DNA of 10,166 nucleotides from Flavobacteriales bacterium UBA2040 (GCA_002332715.1 DDBE01000115.1:1-10166); one strand, 5' to 3'. Counted from the stretch's first letter, positions 1 through 7,520 are shown. Program-made: numbers and translations. Notes: generated from the sequence alone by a model not told the origin.

Positions 1-117
1 AATAAGTAACGTAACCAATTATTATTTCGGGGGGCTACTAGGTTGATTTGTTAATTTGACGAGGAAAAAATCAAAGGGTTGTTTTAAACCTAAGGTGAAA
101 TTTGATGAGAAATTGAC

Positions 118-1353
118 TTAACCTACTGTAAAAGTCAATTCAGACATCTGATCTTCAGACAAGTAAAGATTTGCCACTCGAAGTAAATCTGCTGATGTAA
201 TTCCTTCAATATTGCGATACATTTGGGCAACGGAATCTACTTCGTTGAACAATAAAACACTTTTTCCAAGGCTCAACATGAGACCAGAATTACTTTCCAT
301 AGCGAGCGCCAAATGTCCTTTGTATTGTTCCTTCGCCATTTTTAATTGTTGGTCGCTCAAAGGTTTTTCTCGCATTAATTTGATTTCTCGCATCAAAACT
401 TTAAGCGACTTCTTCAGGTATTTGGTATCTGTGCTGAAATATATACTCCAAAATCCAATTTCAGAGTAACGCGTGTAGGAAGCGTCAACACTATAAGAGT
501 AACCGTATTTTTCTCGAATGGATAAGTTTAATCGAGAATTCAATGCCGGTCCACCTAGCACATTTATCAAGAGCATCATGGCGTTTTTGTCATCATCAAG
601 ATAACCGGGTGCATATCCACCGACGAGTGAATGATTTTGATAATTGGCCTCTGGAACTTGAATACGAAAGCTTGTTTTTCCTTTAAAACTGTTCAATGAA
701 TTAACCTTATCTGAGATCGGCGTTGCCGCAAAATCCTTTTCTAATCGTTGGAGTAATTTGTTTGGCGGTTCAGGTCCCACATAAGATACAACCATATTTT
801 CAGCGTAAACATGTTTATGAAGATAATTCTCCAAATCCGATTTCGTAAAACCAGAAACACTTTCTTTTGTGCCCAGAATATTGGTGCCCAATGGATGTTT
901 GCCGAATAAATTTGCTTCGAAATCGTCGAAAATTTTATCCCCGGGACTGTCCAAATACGAATTGATTTCATCTATAATGATCTCTTTCTCCTTTTCTATT
1001 TCTTTTTTGGGAAAATTTGAATTCAAGGTGATATCCGCCAATAAGTCACTGGCTCTCGCTAGATGATTATTGGTAAATGAAGCAAGAATTACGAGTTCTT
1101 CTTTCGCGGTAAAAGCGTTCAACTCTCCACCTACCGAATCCAAGCGAGAAAGGATATGAAACGTCTTCCTTTTATTGGTGCCTTTAAAAATACAATGCTC
1201 TAAAAAATGAGCCAACCCTTCTTCATGCGGTTCCTCAAAACGAGATCCTGCCAAGATATTCACGCCCAAATGCCCAACCGCGGAATGCGTGTGCAAATAA
1301 ACGACACGTAATCCGTTTGAAAGTTTGAAAATTTCAGGTTGCCATTCTTTCAT
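118..1353 (-). CDS. M16 family zinc metallopeptidase (processing-peptidase-like, cytoplasmic)
   Basis: A 411-residue single-chain M16B-type peptidase, related to the mitochondrial processing peptidase beta subunit. The inverted zinc motif HFLEH is at residues 49-53 (His49 and His53 as ligands, Glu52 as catalytic base). Glu129, 76 residues after His53, fits the third ligand in the EKEIIIDEI stretch. The C-terminal half keeps the substrate-binding pair as Arg280 and Tyr287, spaced seven residues apart as in the family (REKYGYSY). Both half-sites are therefore in one chain, and a homodimer is the usual form. There is no signal peptide, so a cytoplasmic location is likely, unlike the two exported M16 proteins further right. 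Its start lies 3 nt after the pdxH stop (TAA-ATC-ATG), making it the last gene of a DUF4494-pdxH-M16 cluster. The natural substrate cannot be told from sequence; small peptides or unfolded polypeptides are the usual family targets. Confidence 0.93.
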   Translation of the reverse strand: MKEWQPEIFKLSNGLRVVYLHTHSAVGHLGVNILAGSRFEEPHEEGLAHFLEHCIFKGTNKRKTFHILSRLDSVGGELNAFTAKEELVILASFTNNHLARASDLLADITLNSNFPKKEIEKEKEIIIDEINSYLDSPGDKIFDDFEANLFGKHPLGTNILGTKESVSGFTKSDLENYLHKHVYAENMVVSYVGPEPPNKLLQRLEKDFAATPISDKVNSLNSFKGKTSFRIQVPEANYQNHSLVGGYAPGYLDDDKNAMMLLINVLGGPALNSRLNLSIREKYGYSYSVDASYTRYSEIGFWSIYFSTDTKYLKKSLKVLMREIKLMREKPLSDQQLKMAKEQYKGHLALAMESNSGLMLSLGKSVLLFNEVDSVAQMYRNIEGITSADLLRVANLYLSEDQMSELTFTVG

Positions 1354-1356
1354 GAT

Positions 1357-1998
1357 TTAAGGATTCAATCGATAAATTTTCCAATCCAACCCTGACTTTT
1401 CATAAACAATACGGTCGTGCAAACGAGATGGTCTACCTTGCCAGAATTCGATTCGATTCGGCTCAATTACATATCCTCCCCAATGTGGTGGACGTGGCAC
1501 ATAATTCGGATACTTTTTGTCCAATTCCATCAACTTCTCTTCGAGCATGTTTCTTGATTCCAACTTTTGACTTTGCATGGATGCCCAAGCACCCAGTTGG
1601 CTTCCTCTAGGTCGTGAGTTAAAATATTCGTCGCTGATAACTTCTGAAACCTTTTTAGCAACACCATCTATTCTCAGTTGACGCTGTAACTGAGGCCAAA
1701 AGAACAATAAATTAACCTTTGGATTATCGGCAATCTCTCGCCCTTTGTCACTCAAATAATTCGAGTAAAATATGAATTGTTCGTCGAGACATTCTTTTAA
1801 ATAAACGATGCGGTTGCTAGGCTGACCATTTTGTCCAGCGGTTGCAATCGACATAGCGTTTGGCTCAATTTCTTTTTCAAAGGCTTCTTTATACCAAACA
1901 GAAAACAAATCAAAAGGAGTTTTTCCGTGATGATCTTCCAACTTCCCTTCATCAAAATCGCGATGGTCGTCTCGTAAAGCGTTTAAAAAATCATTCAT
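1357..1998 (-). CDS. pdxH: pyridoxine/pyridoxamine 5'-phosphate oxidase
   Basis: A 213-residue FMN-dependent oxidase that converts pyridoxine or pyridoxamine 5'-phosphate to pyridoxal 5'-phosphate, the last step of vitamin B6 synthesis and salvage; cytoplasmic homodimer. The C-terminal family signature is intact at 183-196 (IEFWQGRPSRLHDR). The FMN-binding stretch RIVYLK is at 63-68, with FYSN at 77-80 and RQLRIDG at 106-112. By alignment from memory with the E. coli enzyme, the PLP-contacting residues correspond to Lys68, Tyr125, Arg129, Ser133, Arg192 and His194, all present. Length matches the family (E. coli about 218). The start ATG shares its A with the TAA stop of the upstream DUF4494 gene (TAATG), which indicates translational coupling. 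Identification is secure. Confidence 0.97.
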   Translation of the reverse strand: MNDFLNALRDDHRDFDEGKLEDHHGKTPFDLFSVWYKEAFEKEIEPNAMSIATAGQNGQPSNRIVYLKECLDEQFIFYSNYLSDKGREIADNPKVNLLFFWPQLQRQLRIDGVAKKVSEVISDEYFNSRPRGSQLGAWASMQSQKLESRNMLEEKLMELDKKYPNYVPRPPHWGGYVIEPNRIEFWQGRPSRLHDRIVYEKSGLDWKIYRLNP

Positions 1999-2591
1999 TA
2001 GTCCTCGTTTTCTTCTAGTTCATCAACGATTTCATTCTCGTCTTCGTCTTCCATATCTTCATCTACATCCGACCCGGGAGCAGAAAACACTTTACCCTTA
2101 GGCGTTTTTTCTTCCTCAGGTTGAGCATCTTCCATTGGCGTACGACTCAATTCTTTGTCCAAGTTTTCTTGGTAAGGAAAAACCTCAACTATTGGGCTCA
2201 CAGTAATCATTGGGATTTCAAAATCAACCATTAATGTGGAAAGACTTTCGCTTATACGATCGTAAGCTTCTTTTACAGAATGAGCAGTTACAAGGAAATT
2301 TTGTGAAACTTTCTTTGCTTTTTCACTTTCGGCATCCATAGATTCATAAGACAATTTGATTTTGTACCAAACATCAGCGTCTTCGTAATAAAAGATGTCG
2401 TGAATTTCGGTACGCATGATACCGACCACATTAAATTCACCTCGTATAATTTGACCAAGTTCTTCGTAAATTCTTGCTTCTGCATCTGTGAAAGTCATAG
2501 CCGCTAGGAGATAGGGTTCTGTAACTCTTTTGAAACTTCCGTTTTCTAACTGTTTGGTGTATTTAACCTTAACTGTAAACCAATTGTTCAT
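1998..2591 (-). CDS. DUF4494 family protein with acidic C-terminal tail
   Basis: A 197-residue protein that I recognise as DUF4494, a Bacteroidota family without known function. Family-like features are the opening NNWFTVKVKYTK, the TFTDAEARIYEEL stretch (33-45), GEFNVVGI (51-58), DVWYKIKLSYES (73-84) and a second alpha/beta unit at 98-140. The repeated pattern of a strand followed by an 'A-x-A' helix suggests two similar halves. From about residue 142 the chain becomes disordered and strongly acidic, and the last 25 residues are mostly Asp and Glu. There is no signal peptide or membrane segment, so it is probably cytoplasmic. It is the first gene of the cluster with pdxH and an M16 peptidase, overlapping pdxH by one base. 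Function unknown; the link to vitamin B6 is positional only. Confidence 0.88.
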   Translation of the reverse strand: MNNWFTVKVKYTKQLENGSFKRVTEPYLLAAMTFTDAEARIYEELGQIIRGEFNVVGIMRTEIHDIFYYEDADVWYKIKLSYESMDAESEKAKKVSQNFLVTAHSVKEAYDRISESLSTLMVDFEIPMITVSPIVEVFPYQENLDKELSRTPMEDAQPEEEKTPKGKVFSAPGSDVDEDMEDEDENEIVDELEENED

Positions 2592-2620
2592 GCGTCTTAT
2601 TTTAGTATAAAATTTGACTG

Positions 2621-2628
2621 CAAATATA
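2621..2628 (-). promoter_or_regulatory. Candidate Bacteroidota -7 promoter element for the DUF4494-pdxH-M16 cluster
   Basis: Read on the minus strand this is TATATTTG, a full match to the Bacteroidota -7 consensus TAnnTTTG, ending 29 nt upstream of the DUF4494 start codon. I could not find a convincing TTG/TTTG -33 element at the expected spacing, so the call rests on the -7 box and its position alone. Confidence 0.42.
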
Positions 2629-2670
2629 AGGTCTTAAAGACTCAGATAAAAGGAGTTTTTGGAAAACTTA

Positions 2671-3747
2671 TCAAGGGGTGTATTCACGACCCTTCCAGTA
2701 TACTTTGTAGGAATTATTGAAAAGTCCAACTATAACTGAACTTCCATATATTTCGTACGTAGCGTCCATTTGATTGGTTAAATTCACCACCTTCCCGTCG
2801 ACTACTGCATCTACACCTTTCATAATGTTACGGTAGACAAGTACATCATTTTTCAATTTATAATCCTCAGGTTTGAAATTACAAACTTGGATTTTTTTAT
2901 CGCCTACTTGACTGTAAAGGAAATTATTTTCGAACCAAATAACGATATCATCTTTCACTTCCCAGAAACTTGCACCAAAATTAGAAAGAGTCGTTTTCAC
3001 TCCATCTTGGTATTTAATAAGATTCCCGTTTCGGTCTTCGTAAACGACAAATCCACGTCCTGCTTTGTGCGAATTCACGAATTGAGGTTCTACATCTACT
3101 AATTCTCCCTTGTCGAACACCGCAAATGTCCGCATTGTAGGGTCGTTGAAAGAAATAATATCCGTACCACATGAAAAGTCAATACTTCCTACCCAAACAT
3201 CGATATCATAGATTTCTCCATTCCAAAAAACACGGTAGAAATCCCCATTGTCTCTATAGGCGAAAACGTTTTCTCCTATGTTTGCCGGCCAAAGCAATGT
3301 GCCAGACATTTGAGTAATTGGATAAATTTGATCGTTCCAGTATGCGTTCAAGGTATTGTACCGATTGTCTTGGTAGACCACCAAACTATCCTTTGTCGCT
3401 ACGTTTTCGCTTCGATACGTAAGTGTTTGTAATTTACCATTGTCCCAAAGATTCAAGGTTTCGCCTATTCTCCAAGTGATTAGATGATCAGAAACGGTGT
3501 ATTCAGCATTGATATTGGCCACTTGCTTTTTTTCTTTTCCATCATAAATGATCAAGTTCCCACGATTGTCATAATACCCAATTGCCCCATCTCCTGCTTT
3601 AAAATTCTCAATTCGTTGAAATTCTATTTGACGAAAAGCACCGTTTTCAAAAGTTCTGAAAAACTCATTGAAATCAATAAAGGGAATTATCTTTTGTCCA
3701 AATACAGGCATAGAAACGAACAAACAGATCAGGTATACATACTTCAT
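2671..3747 (-). CDS. Exported repeat protein of unknown function (about ten 35-residue repeats, two-fold duplicated)
   Basis: A 358-residue protein I cannot assign to a named family. Residues 1-18 form a Sec signal peptide (hydrophobic YLICLFVSMPVF, then GQK), so it is secreted to the periplasm or beyond; there is no lipobox Cys. The rest is beta-rich and repetitive. Units of the form 'xxVVYxDNxxxLxxYWNGxxxxL' begin near residues 24, 52, 87, 120, 158, 194, 229, 265, 299 and 335, about 33-38 residues apart. The second five units resemble the first five in order: KAGDGAIGYYDNRGNLI (50-66) matches KAGRGFVVYEDRNGNLI (228-244), and YRVFWNGEIY (171-180) matches YKVYWKGREY (348-357). This fits a beta-propeller or similar fold; no catalytic motif is visible. 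It lies 79 nt upstream of the DUF4494 gene on the same strand, with a promoter-like motif between, so co-transcription is possible but not required. Confidence 0.85.
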   Translation of the reverse strand: MKYVYLICLFVSMPVFGQKIIPFIDFNEFFRTFENGAFRQIEFQRIENFKAGDGAIGYYDNRGNLIIYDGKEKKQVANINAEYTVSDHLITWRIGETLNLWDNGKLQTLTYRSENVATKDSLVVYQDNRYNTLNAYWNDQIYPITQMSGTLLWPANIGENVFAYRDNGDFYRVFWNGEIYDIDVWVGSIDFSCGTDIISFNDPTMRTFAVFDKGELVDVEPQFVNSHKAGRGFVVYEDRNGNLIKYQDGVKTTLSNFGASFWEVKDDIVIWFENNFLYSQVGDKKIQVCNFKPEDYKLKNDVLVYRNIMKGVDAVVDGKVVNLTNQMDATYEIYGSSVIVGLFNNSYKVYWKGREYTP

Positions 3748-3752
3748 ACGCG

Positions 3753-3784
3753 CTAAATTACAATTATTGTTCCAATTTTCTCAA
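3753..3784 (-). promoter_or_regulatory. Candidate promoter of the exported repeat protein gene
   Basis: On the minus strand, a TTG (complement of 3782-3784) is followed after 21 nt by TAATTTAG (complement of 3753-3760). This is one mismatch from the Bacteroidota -7 consensus TAnnTTTG, at an accepted -33/-7 spacing. The box lies 5 nt upstream of the start codon, so either the leader is extremely short or the true promoter is further upstream in the 160-bp divergent intergenic region. Confidence 0.25.
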
Positions 3785-3907
3785 CGGTATTATTGAGTTT
3801 CTATTTTACATTATTCGTTGTTAATAAATGAGAAGGTTTCTACTTCGTCTCCTCCAAATCATTTTTCTTCGCTAAATTGGCGGATTATAAATGATATTAA
3901 TAAAACT

Positions 3908-5374
3908 ATGAAGAAGATTTTTTGTCTAGGAGCTTTGACCTTGCTATCCGTAAGTGCCTTTTCTCAGAAAAAAGTTGATTTCGTGGAATACGATTTGCCA
4001 AATGGTTTACACGTTATTCTGCACCAAGAGAAGTCAACACCAATTGTAGCCGTTTCCATCTTATACCACGTTGGTTCGAAAAATGAAAAAGTAGGCCGTA
4101 CGGGTTTTGCTCATTTCTTTGAGCATTTGCTATTTGAAGGATCGCAAAACATCGAACGTGGGGAGTACGATAAGCTAGTTGAAGGAAACGGAGGAACGCT
4201 AAATGCGAATACTTCAAACGACCGAACTTTCTACTACGAAATCCTCCCAAGCAACCAACTGGAGCTAGGTCTATGGTTAGAGAGTGAGCGCTTACTACAT
4301 GCCAAAGTTGAGAACATTGGCATCGAAACACAGCGTTCAGTTGTAAAAGAAGAGAAAAGACAAAGAGTAGACAATCAACCGTATGCTTCGTTCATTACAG
4401 AGGCGTTCAAAAGAATGTTTGTGGACCACCCTTACAATTGGGTTCCGATTGGAAGCATGGAAGATTTGGACGCTGCACAAGAAGAAGATTATGTCAATTT
4501 TTATAAAACCTTTTATGTTCCAAGTAATGCCACTTTGAGTATAGCCGGAGATTTAGATATAGAACAAACGAAAAAATGGATTGACAAATACTTCGCCTCT
4601 ATTCCATCTGGACAAGCAATCAACTTGGTTAGAGATTATGAGAACATGACCAATGACGAATTTGTTGCAGCGTATGGTGTAGACAGAAGTGTATTGGAAG
4701 GTGAAGACTATAACAAACCTAAATCGGCTGAAGCGAAAAAATTATTGGCTAAATATTCTGCCATGCCGACTAATATTACTCGTCCCGCCAACTACACAGG
4801 AAAATTGACCAAAGTAATTCGCGATACAGTGCATGACAATATTCAATTACCGGCGCTTTTCATTACTTACAATTTCCCAAATCAAACGGACAAAGATTTT
4901 TATGCATTAGAGATGATGAATGAAATTCTTTCAGGAGGTAGTTCTTCTCGCATGAACAAATCAATCGTTGAGCGAAAAGAAATGGCTGTTGCAGCATTCT
5001 CTGCTCCTTTTGGTATGGAAGCAGGTGGAATAGGAATTTTGGGCGCTATTTCAGCGAATGGAGTAGATTTAACTGAACTTCAAAAAGCGATAGATGATGA
5101 AATTGTAAAAATGCAAAACGAATTGGTGACCCAAGAAGAATTTGAAAAGATTCGCAATAAAATGGAGAGCGATTTAATTGATATGAATTCAAGAGTAGCT
5201 GGAATCGCTGAAAACTTAGCGGACAATCACGTGTACTACGGTTCTGCAGCTCGAACAAATACGATGCTTGATGGCTACATGAAGGTTACACGTGAAGATA
5301 TTCAGCGTGTTGCCAAAAAGTATTTTACCCAAGATGCTCGTTTGATTTTAATTTATTTACCAAAAGAAAACTAA
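3908..5374 (+). CDS. Exported M16 family zinc peptidase, catalytic subunit (zinc site present, Arg/Tyr pair absent)
   Basis: A 488-residue periplasmic M16 peptidase. I chose the ATG at 3908 because it opens a good Sec signal peptide (MKK, then a hydrophobic core, then AFSQ at 17-20). The reading frame stays open upstream to a TTG at 3818, but that would bury the signal behind 30 unlikely residues. The zinc motif HFFEH is at 69-73 and Glu149, 76 residues later in VVKEEKRQR, fits the third ligand. In the C-terminal half the Arg/Tyr substrate-binding positions, taken from the single-chain paralog at 118-1353, read Glu355 and Ala362, so that pair is missing. Between the halves (about 239-292) is a roughly 45-50 residue Lys/Asp/Glu-rich insertion not typical of short M16B proteins. 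The gene is followed after 6 nt by a second M16 gene with the opposite pattern of losses, which suggests one heteromeric enzyme. Substrate unknown. Confidence 0.94.
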   Translation: MKKIFCLGALTLLSVSAFSQKKVDFVEYDLPNGLHVILHQEKSTPIVAVSILYHVGSKNEKVGRTGFAHFFEHLLFEGSQNIERGEYDKLVEGNGGTLNANTSNDRTFYYEILPSNQLELGLWLESERLLHAKVENIGIETQRSVVKEEKRQRVDNQPYASFITEAFKRMFVDHPYNWVPIGSMEDLDAAQEEDYVNFYKTFYVPSNATLSIAGDLDIEQTKKWIDKYFASIPSGQAINLVRDYENMTNDEFVAAYGVDRSVLEGEDYNKPKSAEAKKLLAKYSAMPTNITRPANYTGKLTKVIRDTVHDNIQLPALFITYNFPNQTDKDFYALEMMNEILSGGSSSRMNKSIVERKEMAVAAFSAPFGMEAGGIGILGAISANGVDLTELQKAIDDEIVKMQNELVTQEEFEKIRNKMESDLIDMNSRVAGIAENLADNHVYYGSAARTNTMLDGYMKVTREDIQRVAKKYFTQDARLILIYLPKEN

Positions 5375-5380
5375 GAAAAG

Positions 5381-7465
5381 ATGAAAAAATTATTAATAGC
5401 AACACTCGCTTTTCTTCCGTTATTATCTATCGGTCAAATTGATCGTAGTATAATTCCATCAGCCGGAGCAGCACCTACAATCAATATTAAAGATTCTGAA
5501 GTATTTAAAACGGACAATGGAATCACAGTTATTTTGAGTGAAAATCACAAAATACCTTCGGTAAGTTTTCAGTTATCTTTGGGTGCTGACCCGATTCTTG
5601 AAGGTCCAAAAGCTGGAGTATCTAACGTTATGGGTGACCTTGTGATGTCTGGAACTAGCAAATTGAACAAGGATGAATTGGACAATCAAATTGATTACAT
5701 CGGCGCCTATTTAAGCGCATCTTCAGGTGGAATGTACTTGTCTGTTATGACACGATTCAGAGACAAAGGATTGGCTCTGATGTCTGATGTCCTTCAAAAT
5801 GCTAGTTTCCCTGAGTCTGAGTTTGACCGAATAGTGAAACAATTTGAATCCGGTTTAAAATCAGCGAAGTCTGACCCAGGTCAAATGGCAAACAATGCAA
5901 ATACTAAGGTGAATTATGACGCCATGCATCCCTACAGTGAAACGATGACTGAAGAGTCTTTAAAAAGCATAAAACTGGAAGATGTAAAACAATTGTACAA
6001 ATTCGTTTATGTTCCTGAAGGATCTTATTTGGCAATTGTTGGTGATATTACCAGAGCAGAGGCTGAAATAGCGGTGGATAAATATTTCGCATCTTGGACA
6101 GGCGGAAAAGTCTACAAAGGTGCTCCATTGTCTTCTAAACCGGCAAGTGGTTCGCAAGTAGCATTCGTTAGCAAAACAGGGGCCGTTCAATCAGTAATCA
6201 ATGTTAATATCCCAATGAATGCTGTACCTGGTGATCCAGATCAAATCGGACTGACAGTTTTGAATCAAGTATTCGGAGGTAGTGGATTTGGAACACGTTT
6301 GATGCAAAATCTGAGAGAGGACAAAGCCTTTACATACGGTTGTTATGCGAGACAAAATATCGATGAACATGGTAGTTTATTGACTATAAGTGGGAATTTT
6401 AGAAATGATGTTACAGATAGCGCGATAACAGAAATTCTTTATGAAATCCAAAAGATAACAACCGAATTGGCTGGCGACGAAGAATTAGAGACCACGAAAG
6501 CTGCCATGGCAGGCAGTTTTGCTCGTTCTTTAGAAAGTCCTCAAACGATTGCTCGTTTTGCAAGAAACATTGAAAAGTATGGTTTGGATAAGGATTATTA
6601 CAAAAATTATCTTAAAACACTCGCTGCAGTTAACAAAGACGACGTATTGCGTTTAGCGAAAAAGTACATGTCGGCTGAAAATGTGAATATTGTGGTAGTT
6701 GGAAATGACGAAGTAGCGGCAAAACTTAAAGTATTTGATTCGGATGGAAAAATCTTGAAATTAGATGCATTTGGGAATGCGGTTAAAGAGAAAAAACCTG
6801 CTGATATTTCTGCCGATCAATTGATTGAGAAGTACGTATATGCCTCTACACAGGCCACAAGCATGAAAAAGGCGAGAAAAAAACTCAAGAAAATCAAGTC
6901 CTATGCAAGAACAACTGAATTAAAGGCGGCTCAAATTCCTTTCCCATTAAAAATGAGCGAAGTTTGGATCAAACCGAACATGGAAGGAAGCAAGTTGGAA
7001 GGTCAAGGAATGGTTTTACAAAAATCATATTTTGATGGAAACGCTGGCGGCACAACGAGTATGCAAGCTGGTTCAAAAGCTTTGACAGATGAAGAAGTAA
7101 CAGCACAAAAAAAGTCATTCGGTATCATTCCAGAAATGAATTACGCTACGTCTGGCATGAAGTATGAAATGGTAGGAATCGAAGTTGTCGACGATAAAGA
7201 CATGTATGTTTTATCAAGCACCGATGGGAATAAAACACAATTGGATTATTTCGATAAAACGACATGCTTAAAAATGAAATCTATTGTTTCGAAGACCGAA
7301 AATGGTGAGGTAAACTCTGCAGAATATGACTTTGGTAACTATTCGATGCAAGGTGGGCTTATGTCTTACGGAACAATTTCAATGGCAATTGGTCCAATGA
7401 TTCTTGAAGGAGAAGTAAAGTCTTTCGAAGTAAATGGGAAAATTGACCTCGACACTTTTAAATAG
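5381..7465 (+). CDS. Exported M16-like non-zinc subunit with C-terminal LolA-like domain
   Basis: A 694-residue exported protein. A Sec signal peptide covers about 1-19 (MKK, hydrophobic core, SIGQ). Residues about 38-450 form two M16 halves. Where active members have HxxEH, this chain reads Asn82-Val-Met-Gly85-Asp86, and no Glu stands at the third ligand position (Ala162 by spacing), so it should not bind catalytic zinc. The C-terminal half keeps the substrate-binding pair Arg312 and Tyr319 in LREDKAFTY, spaced seven apart. It therefore complements the upstream neighbour (zinc site yes, Arg/Tyr no), as known for bacterial M16B heterodimers. After a basic linker (496-508, many Lys), residues about 510-694 form a further beta-rich domain with a LolA-like look, ending GPMILEGEVKSFEVNGKID; such tails occur on some Bacteroidota M16 proteins. 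The gene starts 6 nt after its partner and is followed by a strong terminator. Confidence 0.92.
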   Translation: MKKLLIATLAFLPLLSIGQIDRSIIPSAGAAPTINIKDSEVFKTDNGITVILSENHKIPSVSFQLSLGADPILEGPKAGVSNVMGDLVMSGTSKLNKDELDNQIDYIGAYLSASSGGMYLSVMTRFRDKGLALMSDVLQNASFPESEFDRIVKQFESGLKSAKSDPGQMANNANTKVNYDAMHPYSETMTEESLKSIKLEDVKQLYKFVYVPEGSYLAIVGDITRAEAEIAVDKYFASWTGGKVYKGAPLSSKPASGSQVAFVSKTGAVQSVINVNIPMNAVPGDPDQIGLTVLNQVFGGSGFGTRLMQNLREDKAFTYGCYARQNIDEHGSLLTISGNFRNDVTDSAITEILYEIQKITTELAGDEELETTKAAMAGSFARSLESPQTIARFARNIEKYGLDKDYYKNYLKTLAAVNKDDVLRLAKKYMSAENVNIVVVGNDEVAAKLKVFDSDGKILKLDAFGNAVKEKKPADISADQLIEKYVYASTQATSMKKARKKLKKIKSYARTTELKAAQIPFPLKMSEVWIKPNMEGSKLEGQGMVLQKSYFDGNAGGTTSMQAGSKALTDEEVTAQKKSFGIIPEMNYATSGMKYEMVGIEVVDDKDMYVLSSTDGNKTQLDYFDKTTCLKMKSIVSKTENGEVNSAEYDFGNYSMQGGLMSYGTISMAIGPMILEGEVKSFEVNGKIDLDTFK

Positions 7466-7482
7466 TTTTAAATTTTTGTGAT

Positions 7483-7520
7483 AAAAACGCCTATCCAAAC
7501 CAAGGATGGGCGTTTTTTTT
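7483..7520 (+). terminator. Rho-independent terminator after the M16 pair
   Basis: A near-perfect hairpin: arm 7488-7496 (CGCCTATCC) pairs with 7504-7512 (GGATGGGCG) with a single G-T wobble, around a 7-nt loop AAACCAA. The A-run 7483-7487 pairs into the following run of eight T (7513-7520). It begins 17 nt after the stop codon of the second M16 gene. The flanking A and T runs could allow it to work in both directions. Confidence 0.93.

Noticed and set aside
62..117. Possible terminator downstream of the cytoplasmic M16 gene (minus strand): GGTT/AACC pairing near 77-90 followed by a T-run complementing 65-70
   Set aside because: Only a four-base stem; too weak to call. I see no other feature in bases 1-117.
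3780..3797. CTCAA/TTGAG inverted repeat in the divergent intergenic region
   Set aside because: A five-base stem with an 8-nt loop is expected by chance in A/T-rich DNA, and it is not repeated elsewhere as an operator would be.
3818..3907. In-frame upstream extension of the zinc-bearing M16 protein from a TTG at 3818, adding 30 residues
   Set aside because: The added residues look non-coding and would sit in front of a good Sec signal peptide that begins exactly at the ATG at 3908.
3885..3907. TAAATTGG at about 3874-3881 as a -7 box for the exported M16 pair
   Set aside because: One mismatch from TAnnTTTG and no -33 element at suitable spacing; the promoter of this pair remains unlocated within 3748-3907.
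4014..4331. Open frames antisense or out of frame inside the larger genes (for example 4014-4331 minus, 869-1066 plus, 8396-8605 minus)
   Set aside because: Each lies inside a well-supported gene with clear family motifs, shows no recognisable domain, and has composition expected of a shadow frame.
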